Shown: one piece after another, positions 44,467 to 53,137 of the stretch
Position numbering within the stretch: the first letter of the stretch is position 1
Layout: every line of letters begins with the position of its first letter
Assembly: GCA_035279905.1 (NCBI GenBank)
Contig: DATEGZ010000149.1
Location: 1 to 64,000, forward strand
DNA from: DATEGZ01 sp035279905
GTDB lineage: Bacteria; Acidobacteriota; Vicinamibacteria; Vicinamibacterales; SCN-69-37
Reading direction: 5' to 3'
Length of the DNA stretch: 64,000 bases
Notes under the pieces: generated by a model
The model's input: the letters and a program-made list of their open reading frames with translations, nothing else
What the model was told of the DNA's origin: nothing
Databases searched by the model: none
Made by a program: the position numbers and the translations under genes

Positions 44467-45125
44467 AGGAAGAAGTAGATCCAGATGGGAATCAGCACGA
44501 AGCCGCCGGTGATGACGAGCGTCAGCACGACGCCCGCCGCGAGCACCCGCCGCGTCCACGCCTCGGGAATCAGGCCCAACGACTGCAAGGCGCTCGAGAT
44601 CCCGTGGCGCAGATGCAGCCCGATGATGGTCAGCGTCACGACGTAGAACACCACGTACCAGCGACGATGAAACACCTCGATGAGCAGCCGATACAGATCG
44701 CGCTGGCTGGGGACGTGACTCTCGTAATGAGGGCCGTACTTGAACGTCGCCAGGTGCAGCACCACGAACGCCAGCGTCACGATCCCCGACACGATCATCG
44801 TGGTCGAGCCGAGCGTCTTGCGGCTGGCGCCGCCGGCCCACTTCTTCACGGCGTAACGCTGCGGCCGCGCGACCAGGTTGCGCCCGTAGTTCGCGACCGC
44901 CTTGTAGACATGGACGAGGAAGATCGCGAGGAGCCCGAGCTCAGCCGGCACGATGAGCGGGTTGTCGATGAGCCACTGCGCGTGCCCGTTGTATTCATCG
45001 GGCCCGAAGAAGACGAGCAGGTTGCCTGCCAGGTGGTAGATCAGGAAGCCAACGAGGGCGAGGCCCGTCAGCCCGATGACGATCTTGGTGCCCACAGATG
45101 TGCTGAGCGACTGCAGCACCTTCAC
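44463..45125 (-). CDS. sdhC: Succinate dehydrogenase cytochrome b558 subunit
   Basis: 220 aa from GTG 45125, with GGAG six bases upstream. TTG 45137 would overlap that ribosome site and is less likely. It has five membrane helices (KIVIGLTGLALVGFLIYHLA; GLLAIFLVHVYKAVANYG; IVSGIVTLAFVVLHLATF; YVVFYVVTLTIIGLHLRHG; VLTLVITGGFVLIPIWIYF). The His residues in YHLAGN, HVYK, HLATF and HLRHG are candidate haem b ligands. The single five-helix subunit is the diheme type B form that works with menaquinone and needs no SdhD. Confidence 0.92.
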
Positions 45126-45151
45126 GGCACGCTCCAATCCTTGATGTTATC

Positions 45152-46483
45152 TCAAGGCTGCCGAGCTCCCCTGGAAGCCCGCCGGATGCCGAGCTTCGCC
45201 ATGCGGCTCTCGAGCGTCGTGGGCTTCATTCCCAGGCGCTCGGCCGCGCCGCCGTTGCCCCGCACGCGCCACGCGCACGCGTCGAGCACGTTCCGGATGT
45301 GTTCGGTCTCCATTTCGCTGAGGCGCGTCGTCCTGGTCCGGCCTGGCGTGGCGGCTCGCGGCGGCTCGAACACCAGGCGCGGCCCGGTCGCGACGATCAT
45401 CGCGCGCTCGACGACGTTGCGGAGCTCCCGGACATTGCCCGGCCAGGAGTAGTGCTCGAGGGCCGTCAGGCTCTCCCTGGCAATCGACGTGATCGTCTTC
45501 CCGAACGACTTCGAGAACTCGTCGATGAACGTCCAGACGAGCAAGGGGATGTCCTCGCGCCGCTCGCGCAAGGGCGGCACGGTGATGGGGTAGACGTTGA
45601 GGCGGTAGTACAAGTCCTCGCGGAACGTCCGTTCCTCGATCGCGCGCTCGAGATCCCGGTTGGTCGCCGCGATGATCCGCACGTCGATCTTGACCGACTG
45701 CGTGCTGCCCAGCCGCTCGATCACCTTGTCCTGGAGCACGCGCAGGAGCTTGACCTGCGATTCGAGCGGGAGCTCGGCGATCTCGTCGAGGAAGATCGTC
45801 GAACCGTCCGCCGCTTCGAATCGCCCGATCTGTTTCGACAGCGCGCCGGTATACGCGCCCCGCTCGCGGCCGAAGAGCTCGCTCTCGATGAGCGCCGTGG
45901 GAATCGCGCCGCAATTGACGCGGACCATCGGCCGCGCGTGACGCTTGCTCATGTCGTGGATCGCCTGCGCCACCACGTCCTTGCCGCTGCCGGTTTCGCC
46001 CAGGAGCAGGACCGTCGCGTTCGTGGCCGCGACCGGCTCGAGGAGCGAGACGACGCGCCGGGCGGCGGGGCTTTCGGCGACGAGGGCACGCGGCAGCTGC
46101 AGAGCTTTGACCTCGCTGCGCAGGTGCGTGTTTTCGATCGCCAGGCGATCGCGCTGCCGCTCGAGCGCGTGCCGGCCGCTCACGTCCAGGATTGACGCGA
46201 CGAGCACCCGGCGGCCCTCGTGCGAGGCCGAGGTCAATCCGATCTCGACTGGGACGGCGGAGCCGTCCTCGTGCCGCCCGCGAGTCTCGCGGCCGACGGG
46301 TCCGGGGAAGCCCGGCACCAATACGTTGACCGATTGCCCTATGAGGGCATCGGGTGTGTACCCGAAGACCGCTTTGACTTTCTCGTTGGCAAACAGGATC
46401 GTCCCGGCCTCGTCGTAGACCAGGATCGCGTTCGGCGAAGCATCCGCAGCGAGCTGAAAAGCGGCGTCGGCGAGGGGTGTCAT
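45152..46483 (-). CDS. PAS-domain sigma54-dependent transcriptional activator
   Basis: 443 aa from ATG 46483. A PAS domain (residues about 10-110: NAILVYDEAGTILFANEKVK) senses a small-molecule or redox signal. The AAA+ domain has Walker A LLLGETGSGKDVVAQAIH, the sigma54-contact loop in RERGAYTGALSKQIG (Tyr in place of Phe in GAFTGA, a known variant), Walker B IFLDEIAELPLESQ and an Arg finger region. A Fis-type HTH ends the protein (GGAAERLGMKPTTLESRMAK). It is 26 bases upstream of sdhC in the same direction. Sigma54-like sites nearby are candidate targets. Confidence 0.92.
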   Translation of the reverse strand: MTPLADAAFQLAADASPNAILVYDEAGTILFANEKVKAVFGYTPDALIGQSVNVLVPGFPGPVGRETRGRHEDGSAVPVEIGLTSASHEGRRVLVASILDVSGRHALERQRDRLAIENTHLRSEVKALQLPRALVAESPAARRVVSLLEPVAATNATVLLLGETGSGKDVVAQAIHDMSKRHARPMVRVNCGAIPTALIESELFGRERGAYTGALSKQIGRFEAADGSTIFLDEIAELPLESQVKLLRVLQDKVIERLGSTQSVKIDVRIIAATNRDLERAIEERTFREDLYYRLNVYPITVPPLRERREDIPLLVWTFIDEFSKSFGKTITSIARESLTALEHYSWPGNVRELRNVVERAMIVATGPRLVFEPPRAATPGRTRTTRLSEMETEHIRNVLDACAWRVRGNGGAAERLGMKPTTLESRMAKLGIRRASRGARQP

Positions 46484-46597
46484 TGCTGAGCCCACACCAT
46501 CTTAGTCAGTACGCGTGGTAGGACGGGGTAGGAACTCCGAGATTTCGTAGGCGGGCGGAACGACGGGGCCGGTGGTGAGCCAGCCCCGTCAGCGTAC

Positions 46598-47305
46598 TCA
46601 GAATCTGATGCCGAACGTGATGGGGAAGTACTGCCCGTTCGCGTTCTTGTCGACGAATCCTGCCGGCGGCGCGCCGTTGATGAACGACGACGCCTTCGGC
46701 CCCCAGATGTAGTGGTAGCGGGCCTCGAAGTAGGCCTCGGCGTGATGGGCCAGCCGGAAACCGAACCCGCCGCCGACGTTGATGCCGAAATCGGTGCTCG
46801 AGCGCTCGCCAAGGATGTTCGTCACCGGCACGGCGACGGGGTAGCAGACGTACCACCACGGGTCGCACACGGTGACGAGGCCCGTGCCCGGCGACGTGAG
46901 CTGGACCACGCGGTTGTAGATGCCGACGCCGCCGATCGCGTACGGACGAATCTTCGCGTCGGCCGCCCCGAAGCGGTTGATGGCGTTGAACGTGTACGAG
47001 TGCATGTGATGGCCTGCGGACACCGGCACGCTGGGCGACCCAATCGGGAACGCCGGCACCGGCACCTCCTTGGTGCCGATCGCCTCGTAGCCGTATTCGA
47101 ACTGGATGCCGAGGTGCTCGTTCACATGGAACGTCGCGCCGATTCTGAAGTTGCCGCCGTTCCCGAGGTGGTTGTGTACCTCGCCCGTCGTCGCGGTGAA
47201 ACCGCCGCCGATGTTGATGTCGAACTTCTTGTCCTGTGCACGTGCCGGGGTCGCGGCGTAAACAATCGCCGCCACCGTCAAGAGTCCCAGTGCCTTCGCA
47301 CGCAT
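46598..47305 (-). CDS. Outer-membrane beta-barrel protein (OmpA/OmpW-like)
   Basis: 235 aa from ATG 47305, with AAAGGAG five bases upstream. The signal peptide is ALGLLTVAAIVYAATPARAQ. The mature part shows alternating beta strands (FDINIGGGFTATTGEVHNHL, LGIQFEYGYEAIG, VGGGFGFRLAHHAEAYFEAR) and ends in a terminal aromatic strand FPITFGIRF, the BAM signal. It shares DPWWYVCYPV with DPFWGCVPVG in the barrel gene at 61548, so the two are paralogue-like. Function is unknown. A GC-rich hairpin (GACGGGGC/GCCCCGTC) follows the stop without a T-run. Confidence 0.8.
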   Translation of the reverse strand: MRAKALGLLTVAAIVYAATPARAQDKKFDINIGGGFTATTGEVHNHLGNGGNFRIGATFHVNEHLGIQFEYGYEAIGTKEVPVPAFPIGSPSVPVSAGHHMHSYTFNAINRFGAADAKIRPYAIGGVGIYNRVVQLTSPGTGLVTVCDPWWYVCYPVAVPVTNILGERSSTDFGINVGGGFGFRLAHHAEAYFEARYHYIWGPKASSFINGAPPAGFVDKNANGQYFPITFGIRF

Positions 47306-47315
47306 GCTCGCTCCT

Positions 47316-49772
47316 TTATGCCGGGGAAATTCCATCCACCAACGGTGTCGGCATGTTGCCGCGCCCGCGACGAGCGCCGCCGCCGCCGCGTGACGCGCCG
47401 CCGCTCGGCCGGTAGCTGCCGGATCGCGAGGTCGAGCCGCTTCTCACGCTGCCCAGGTCCTGCGTTCGCTGCGTGCCGGTGCTTCGCGCGGACGAGTCTC
47501 GATTGAGCTGGCCCATCGTCGCCGAATCGCCGGTGACACCCGGTCGGCTCGACGATCCTGTCGTTCCTGCGCGGTTGGTGCCCGCCGTCCCCGTCTGGCC
47601 CGCGCGATTCGTGCCGGCCGCATCGCGATTCTGAGGATTTGGCGTGTCGACGTTGTTCCAGCCGCCGTTGTCATATTTCTGCCAGCCGCCGCCTTCATTG
47701 CGGTACACGTTGCCGTCGCGGCCCGCATAGACATCGCCGCTGCCGGTCCTGGCCACCCCGCCGCCGCCCGGTCCGGGCGTGTTGCGAGTCACCGAGCTGC
47801 CGCCGCCGCTGCCTTGCGTCACGCGCGTGGTGTTGCCGGTGCGGTTGTTCGTGTAGCGCGACGTGTTGGCCCAGTCATCGCCGCGCTGAACAGACGTCGA
47901 TCCCCAGCTGCCGTAGACGTTCGAACCCTGGCGCGTGTTTGCGTAGGTGCCCGTGCGCGGGTTGTAGGCTTCGGCGTACCCGCGCGCCCCTCCGGGACCG
48001 TAGGCGGCCGCGCCGCGCGAGTAGGCGCCGGTGGCCGGGTTGTAACGTGCGCCGTAACCCGCGCCGCCGTACGGCCCGTAGGCCGCGTAGCCGCGTCCGT
48101 AGGCTCCGGTCCAGGGGTTGTAGTACGCGCCGTAGCCGTACGTCGGATAGTACGGACGGTAGTACCCGCCGTAGTAGTAGGGCGGGTAATAGTACCCGCT
48201 GCCCCACACGGCACATCCCCACGCGACCATGACGCCGGTGTACATCGCCGCCGCCGCGAACGTGACCCACTCATCGTCGTCGTCTTCGACCGTGACGTAG
48301 GTCACGTTGCTGGCCGACGAGCTGACGGGGATCTCGTAGATCTCCTTGGGAACTTTGCTGGTCACTTCCCACGGCCCTTCCGGTCCCTTACCCATGAACC
48401 AGACGCCCTGGAAGCACATGTAGTAGAGATCGCCGACCTTGATGATGTCCTTGTCGGTGTTCACTGCGTGCGAGACCGTCGTCTTCTCGATCGGCTCGAA
48501 TTTTGGCTCGCCGCTGTACTTCACCTCCGGCGCCTGGAGGGTCTTCTTGTTGACCCGCGCGGTTTGCGGGATGCTGGCGAGCAGCACACCCTCAGCGGCC
48601 TGCGGCGATCCCGGCACAGACGCCAGGACGCGCGACCGATCGTGCTCGAGCGGAATCTTCTTGAAGTCCTCGGGCAGCGTCAGCGACGCGAACGTCCACG
48701 GACCGGTGAAGTCCGGCGCCGAGAACCAGCGCCCCGCGACGAGGTAGTAGATCAGGCCGGTCTTGCCGACGCGAAACACATCGCTTTCGGTGTTGCTGAC
48801 CCACATGAGCGACGTGCCCTGGACGGTTTCATACGCCGGCTCCCCCTTGAGCAGAATCAGTTCGGCGGGCGTCGTATTGACGAACACGGTCGGGGCGTTC
48901 GACGTGGAGAACTTCTTGCCCGGGACGGCCTCTTTGACGTCCTTCCAGTTGTCGTCGGCGGGCAGCTTCTTGAAGCTGTCGGGCAGGTTGTCCACCGGCA
49001 CCCAGCCGCCCATGAGATCTGTCGTCTTCATCCACGACTTGTCGCTGCGCAAGTAGTAGGTATTCGTCGGCGTGTGCTGGAAGACATCCCAGTTCGTGTT
49101 GATCGCAAATTTCAGGTCCAGACCCTTCACGTCGCTCCAGATCGGATCGCCATCGAAGTTGACGAGCGCGGCCGGCCGCTTGCTGAAGAAGATCCGCGGC
49201 GGGTCGGCTTTGATGCCTTCCATGTTCCGCGGAATGACCTTGCTCGTGTCGATGCTGGCGAGCACGCGGTCGAGCGCGATCACCCGATCCTCGACGGGGA
49301 AGCCGTCGGTGATTTCCTTGGCGATGTCCGCCGTTTGTTCTTTTTTCAGCGTCGAGAAGTTGGCCTCGAGGATCTTGAAGTCCGAGAAGCTCACGAGCCG
49401 CTCGGCCGTCGAGACCTTGGTGTTGGCCTCGACCTTCACCGTGCCGAGGTCGGGCTTGGTCGTCGACGCGCCCTGCGCCGAATACGCCACGGCGGCGTAA
49501 GCGGTCATCTTCTTCTGATCGTCCCAGGACGCGATCTGCGGCTGATAGACGACGAACGGCACGCCGTTCTTCGTCACGTACTGTCGGGGCCAGCCGCCGT
49601 CAGGCGGCGGTGGCTGAGCCGGCTTGGCGGCCGGCTTTTGCGCCGCGGCGGGCGCAGCCGTTTGCGCGGCCTGCGCGCGGATCACGGGCAGCCAGGAGCT
49701 CGCGACCAGATTCGCGCTCGTGATGAGCGCGACCAGGCCGCGGGTGCCACGAAGTCGATCAGTCATGGTCAT
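47316..49772 (-). CDS. Large secreted Tyr/Gly-rich protein with three internal repeats
   Basis: 818 aa; ATG 49772 has GAGAGGGA upstream. A signal-like N-terminus (LVALITSANLVASSWLPVIRA) is followed by an acidic region. Three degenerate about 90-residue repeats follow (about 193-285, 294-385, 400-483), each with PAxL..GEPxY, a N(T)xxDVF stretch, YY/W with GRWF, GPW and LPxxFKKIP. A hydrophobic segment (about 503-525) and a Tyr/Gly-rich area with repeated YNPxTGAYxRG units precede a Thr/Arg/Gly-rich tail. Similar proteins are often labelled carbohydrate-binding family V/XII; I could not verify that. It overlaps the ABM gene by 14 bases. Confidence 0.75.
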   Translation of the reverse strand: MTMTDRLRGTRGLVALITSANLVASSWLPVIRAQAAQTAAPAAAQKPAAKPAQPPPPDGGWPRQYVTKNGVPFVVYQPQIASWDDQKKMTAYAAVAYSAQGASTTKPDLGTVKVEANTKVSTAERLVSFSDFKILEANFSTLKKEQTADIAKEITDGFPVEDRVIALDRVLASIDTSKVIPRNMEGIKADPPRIFFSKRPAALVNFDGDPIWSDVKGLDLKFAINTNWDVFQHTPTNTYYLRSDKSWMKTTDLMGGWVPVDNLPDSFKKLPADDNWKDVKEAVPGKKFSTSNAPTVFVNTTPAELILLKGEPAYETVQGTSLMWVSNTESDVFRVGKTGLIYYLVAGRWFSAPDFTGPWTFASLTLPEDFKKIPLEHDRSRVLASVPGSPQAAEGVLLASIPQTARVNKKTLQAPEVKYSGEPKFEPIEKTTVSHAVNTDKDIIKVGDLYYMCFQGVWFMGKGPEGPWEVTSKVPKEIYEIPVSSSASNVTYVTVEDDDDEWVTFAAAAMYTGVMVAWGCAVWGSGYYYPPYYYGGYYRPYYPTYGYGAYYNPWTGAYGRGYAAYGPYGGAGYGARYNPATGAYSRGAAAYGPGGARGYAEAYNPRTGTYANTRQGSNVYGSWGSTSVQRGDDWANTSRYTNNRTGNTTRVTQGSGGGSSVTRNTPGPGGGGVARTGSGDVYAGRDGNVYRNEGGGWQKYDNGGWNNVDTPNPQNRDAAGTNRAGQTGTAGTNRAGTTGSSSRPGVTGDSATMGQLNRDSSARSTGTQRTQDLGSVRSGSTSRSGSYRPSGGASRGGGGARRGRGNMPTPLVDGISPA

Positions 49773-50130
49773 GGGATTCCCTCTCGAGCAGTTCCTCTGC
49801 GTAGTCCAGACCGCGAACCGAGTTGGTCAAGCGAAACTGCACGAGCGGCCGATCGGTGGCGCGCTCGATGAGCTCAGCCAGCTTCGCGAAGCGAGGGCTC
49901 TTGACCTGGCGCTGCAAGTCTTCTTCAGTTTGCCACTCTTCACGGTATCTGACTTTCGCAAGATCGCCTAGTTCGGCGGACAGCGAGCAGTTTACATACC
50001 CGCGCTCGCTGCGCGCCGCGATCATCAACACGTGAAGCGCCTCGGTGATCGGCCGGGCTTCGCCCGGCGGCACGCTCCAGTTGAGCGTCATGGTCACTGA
50101 ACGAGGCAGTCGCAATGCGTCCGCTGGCAT
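49759..50130 (-). CDS. ABM-family (antibiotic biosynthesis monooxygenase-like) small protein
   Basis: 123 aa from ATG 50130; ATG 50091 is the alternative and would give the usual short domain. The core TLNWSVPPGEARPITEALHV, then GYVNCSLSAELGDLAKVRYR and EEWQTEEDLQRQVKSPRFAK are the dimeric alpha+beta barrel layout of ABM/YgiN proteins. LYEEW-like REEW and the final Leu-rich helix support this. Role unclear: quinol or haem handling is typical, but the catalytic chemistry cannot be inferred. It heads the minus-strand run behind a sigma54-like site. Confidence 0.65.
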   Translation of the reverse strand: MPADALRLPRSVTMTLNWSVPPGEARPITEALHVLMIAARSERGYVNCSLSAELGDLAKVRYREEWQTEEDLQRQVKSPRFAKLAELIERATDRPLVQFRLTNSVRGLDYAEELLERESHDHD

Positions 50131-50155
50131 CGGCACGCTACTGGGTGAACGGCAG

Positions 50156-50171
50156 AGCACGAGACGTGCCA
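50156..50171 (-). promoter_or_regulatory. sigma54-like promoter for the ABM / 818-aa gene pair
   Basis: On the minus strand TGGCACGTCTCGTGCT matches the -24/-12 consensus at all but one position. Initiation is expected near 50145, 15 bases before ATG 50130. A site with the same -24 and -12 halves faces the other way at 50363. Confidence 0.5.
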
Positions 50172-50362
50172 CCCGAAGGGCATCTCGAACGCCTGAAAAC
50201 TCTAAGAAGGCGAGCGGGCCCGGACGAGTTCCCCCGAACCGGTGGGCGGCGGGCACGATATGTCGGGGGTTTTGACACGTCTCGTGGCCTGGGACGGACG
50301 GAGATCTCCTGCAACTCCTCATGCCGCAAGGAGATGACCGATTGCGACGGGCTGACGGTGCT
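50172..50362. other. Divergent intergenic region between two sigma54-like sites
   Basis: Together with the two flanking sites, this makes up the 290-base gap between the ABM gene and the porin operon. It contains a possible -35 TTGACA (50272-50277) with no good -10. No gene is seen. It is the expected place for enhancer-binding-protein sites, but I could not recognise a clear palindrome. Confidence 0.45.
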
Positions 50363-50378
50363 TGGCACGGGCAGTGCT
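50363..50378 (+). promoter_or_regulatory. sigma54-like promoter of the porin-amidohydrolase-glutaminase operon
   Basis: TGGCACGGGCAGTGCT fits TGGCACR-N4-TTGCW with one mismatch. The predicted start near 50390 leaves a 30-base leader with a GGGAG site before GTG 50421. The site also overlaps a GGCAC/GTGCC inverted repeat, so coincidence remains possible. Confidence 0.5.
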
Positions 50379-50420
50379 CTGGCAAGGGTGCCGTTTGTGT
50401 GTCTGAAGGGAGATCGGTGA

Positions 50421-51980
50421 GTGAAGCGAGTTCGAGCTGATCGAACCGTCTGGTTCCTGCTGACGCTGTTCTTGATCTTTGGGACAAGATCCGGAGCATT
50501 CGAGCAGACGGCCGACGTGCAGACACCACCGTCGCCCACGCCGCAACAAGTGGCGGCCGCGGCGCAGCAAAACGTGGTGACGTGCGCATCGCAGCCAGGT
50601 CAGCGCATTGAATGCGCCGCCAACACCGCGGCCGGCGTGGCGCTGCTGCGATCGACGGGCAGCGCCGCGTGCCTGCTCGGCAAGACGTGGGGCTACGACG
50701 ACAAGGTCATCTGGGTCTCGGATGGATGTGGGGGGCAGTTCTACGCCGGACAGTTGGCCCAGGCACAGACACCCGTCAAGGCCAAGCCGCTCGAACACAT
50801 TCCGAACGCCGGGTTTCTGCTGTATGACGGAGACCAGGGCCAGATCTACTTCCGGCTGTTCACTTACGCGCGGTACCTGAACCAGCGCAATCTGAACCCG
50901 ACGTACGTCGACGCCTTCGGCAACACGAAGACCCTGCAGCTGCGGCAGGACGTGCAGCTGCAGAAATTCTTCGCGCCGTTTTCGGGCTGGTTCCTCACGC
51001 CGAAGTTTCGTTACTACCTGTACGTCTGGTCGTCGAATCCGTCGCAGGGCGATCCGGCGCAGGTCGTCGGGGCCGGCAACATCAGCTACAACTTCAATCG
51101 CTACATCAACGCCGGGTTCGGCATTACCTCATTGCCGACCGTACGCAGCACCGAGGGGCAGTTTCCGTACTGGCTTGGCGTCGATGATCGGTTGATCGCC
51201 GATGAGTTCTTCCGCGGCTCCTACACGAGCGGCGCCTGGGTCAAAGGCGAGATCGCGACCAAGTTCAAGTACCAGGCGATGATCGCCAACAACCTGAGCA
51301 CGCTCGGCGTGAGCGCGGCCCAGATCGACAACAAGTTCAACACGCAGTCCTACATGCTCCAGTGGCTGCCGACGACGGGCGAGTTCGGCTTGTACGGAAC
51401 CTTCGGCGACTACGACAACCACGAGAAGGTGGCGACGCGCCTGGCGGCGCACTACAGCTTCAGCCGCGAGGAAAAGCAGTCCCAGCCGGGGACGAACGCG
51501 ATCGAGAACAGCCAGATCCGGTTGACCGACGGCAGCATCATCTTCACGCCCGATCTCTTCGCGCCCGGGATCACCGTCGACAGTGTCCGCTATCAGATGG
51601 TGAGCATCGACGCCGGCTACAAGCACAAAGGCCGATCGCTCGAGGCGGAATTCTACTGGCGGCATCTCAGCGACTTCACCGGCACGAATATCGGCAGCCT
51701 CGCCGAGATCAACGACAAGGGTTATCAGGTCCAGGCGTCGGCGATGCCCGTTCAGAAGGTCCTTCAGCTGTACCTGAGCTGGTCGCAGATCTTCGGAAAC
51801 TACGGCAACCCGTGGGAAATGCGCGCGGGTGAGAACTGGTACTTCATGAAGGATCGCGGGCTGCGCCTCAACGGCGAGTTCATCCATGTGAAGGGCAGCC
51901 CGGTCGGGTACACGGCCTATCCCCTGCCGGTGGGCGCGACCGGCAACGTGTTTCACATCAACCTCGAGATGAATTTTTGA
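50421..51980 (+). CDS. Outer-membrane porin with N-terminal DUF3011-like domain
   Basis: 519 aa from GTG 50421. A signal-like helix (WFLLTLFLIFGTRSGAF) is followed by a Cys-rich module (CASQPGQRIECAANTAAGVA, CLLGKTWGYDDKVIWVSDGC), which matches DUF3011 in its C-x-C-W-C pattern. Residues about 150-519 form a barrel of the phosphate-selective porin class (FRLFTYARYLNQRNLNPTYV; ending VFHINLEMNF with terminal Phe). Fusion of a DUF3011 module to a porin is unusual. The substrate is unknown. It heads a four-gene operon. Confidence 0.8.
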   Translation: MKRVRADRTVWFLLTLFLIFGTRSGAFEQTADVQTPPSPTPQQVAAAAQQNVVTCASQPGQRIECAANTAAGVALLRSTGSAACLLGKTWGYDDKVIWVSDGCGGQFYAGQLAQAQTPVKAKPLEHIPNAGFLLYDGDQGQIYFRLFTYARYLNQRNLNPTYVDAFGNTKTLQLRQDVQLQKFFAPFSGWFLTPKFRYYLYVWSSNPSQGDPAQVVGAGNISYNFNRYINAGFGITSLPTVRSTEGQFPYWLGVDDRLIADEFFRGSYTSGAWVKGEIATKFKYQAMIANNLSTLGVSAAQIDNKFNTQSYMLQWLPTTGEFGLYGTFGDYDNHEKVATRLAAHYSFSREEKQSQPGTNAIENSQIRLTDGSIIFTPDLFAPGITVDSVRYQMVSIDAGYKHKGRSLEAEFYWRHLSDFTGTNIGSLAEINDKGYQVQASAMPVQKVLQLYLSWSQIFGNYGNPWEMRAGENWYFMKDRGLRLNGEFIHVKGSPVGYTAYPLPVGATGNVFHINLEMNF

Positions 51981-51991
51981 GGACGACGGCC

Positions 51992-53110
51992 ATGAGGCAA
52001 TGGGGCGATGCGGCAGTGAGGCACTGGGGACCGGCGGCGGTGGCGCTGTCGCTGGTGGTCCTCTGCGCGTCCGGGCCTGCGGCGCAGGCCGACGATCCCA
52101 AGTCGTTCAACGACTCGCACTTCCATCTGACGAACTACGTGCAGCAGGGGATCGACGTCCATGACTTTCTCAAGATCATGGGCACGCGCGTCCGCCGGTC
52201 CACGCTCTTCGGCATCCCGCTGCAGCAACAGTGGTCGTACGGCAACTCGGGCGACTTCGCGCCGACCTACTATCTGCAGAGCGACGCGCCGCTCTACTAC
52301 TACTCGTTCACAGACGCGTGGATTGCGAGCCAGTACAAGTCCTTGACGAAGGACGAGCAGGCGCGCTTCGATCCGATGATCACGGGTTTCAATCCCGCCG
52401 ACATGTACGCGGTCGATCACATCAAGCGCGTGCTGCAGGTGTTTCCGGGCGTCTTCAGCGGGATCGGCGAGTTCAGCATCCACAAGGAGTTCGTCTCGTC
52501 GAAGGTCTCGGGCGAGACCGCCAGTCTCACGAATCCTGCGCTCGATCGGATTCTCGATTTCGCGGCAGAATCCGGACTGGTGGTGATCCTTCACAGCGAC
52601 CTCGACATGCCGTTCGCCAAGACGAACGCCGAGCCGGTCTACCTCACGCAGATGAAAGCGCTGTTCAAGCGTCATCCGAAGACGGCGATCATCTGGGCTC
52701 ATATCGGCCTCGGCCGCGTCGTGCATCCGGTTCAGGTGTCCGCCGAGGCCGCCGAGCGCGATCCCGGACACATCGGGATCGTTGAATCGATCGTGAACGA
52801 TCCGGCGTTCAGTCACGTCAGCTTCGACATCTCCTGGGACGAGGTGGCGAAGTACGCCATCGCGTCGCCGCAGACAATCGAGGCGACCGCAGCGATGCTC
52901 AATCGTCATCCGGATCGTTTCCTCTTCGGGACCGACACCGTCGCGCCCGCCGGTCCCGCGCCGTACTTCGCCGTGTTCGACATGTGGGCGCCCGTGTTTC
53001 AGAAGCTGACGCCCGAGGCGAGCCTCAAGGTTCGCAAGGGCAACTACGAACGTTTGTTTGACGAGGGGCGCAGACGCGTCCGCGAATGGGAACGCACGCA
53101 CGTGAAGTGA
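51992..53110 (+). CDS. Secreted amidohydrolase (amidohydrolase-2 family)
   Basis: 372 aa from ATG 51992, with GAGGA eight bases upstream. A signal peptide (VALSLVVLCASGPAAQA) is followed by a TIM-barrel metal hydrolase. HxH ligands lie in FNDSHFHLTNYV, a further ligand is in VILHSDLDMPF, the catalytic His in IIWAHIGLGRV and Asp in FLFGTDTVAP. The family hydrolyses or decarboxylates small ring or amide compounds. The substrate is not visible. It lies between two porin genes, suggesting uptake-coupled periplasmic hydrolysis. Confidence 0.82.
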   Translation: MRQWGDAAVRHWGPAAVALSLVVLCASGPAAQADDPKSFNDSHFHLTNYVQQGIDVHDFLKIMGTRVRRSTLFGIPLQQQWSYGNSGDFAPTYYLQSDAPLYYYSFTDAWIASQYKSLTKDEQARFDPMITGFNPADMYAVDHIKRVLQVFPGVFSGIGEFSIHKEFVSSKVSGETASLTNPALDRILDFAAESGLVVILHSDLDMPFAKTNAEPVYLTQMKALFKRHPKTAIIWAHIGLGRVVHPVQVSAEAAERDPGHIGIVESIVNDPAFSHVSFDISWDEVAKYAIASPQTIEATAAMLNRHPDRFLFGTDTVAPAGPAPYFAVFDMWAPVFQKLTPEASLKVRKGNYERLFDEGRRRVREWERTHVK

Positions 53111-53137
53111 ACGAAGTCTTTCAAGGAGCCAGGAAAC

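Noticed and set aside
46533..46597. Intrinsic terminator after the barrel gene
   Set aside because: The GACGGGGC/GCCCCGTC hairpin has no T-run, so it is mentioned only in the gene entry.
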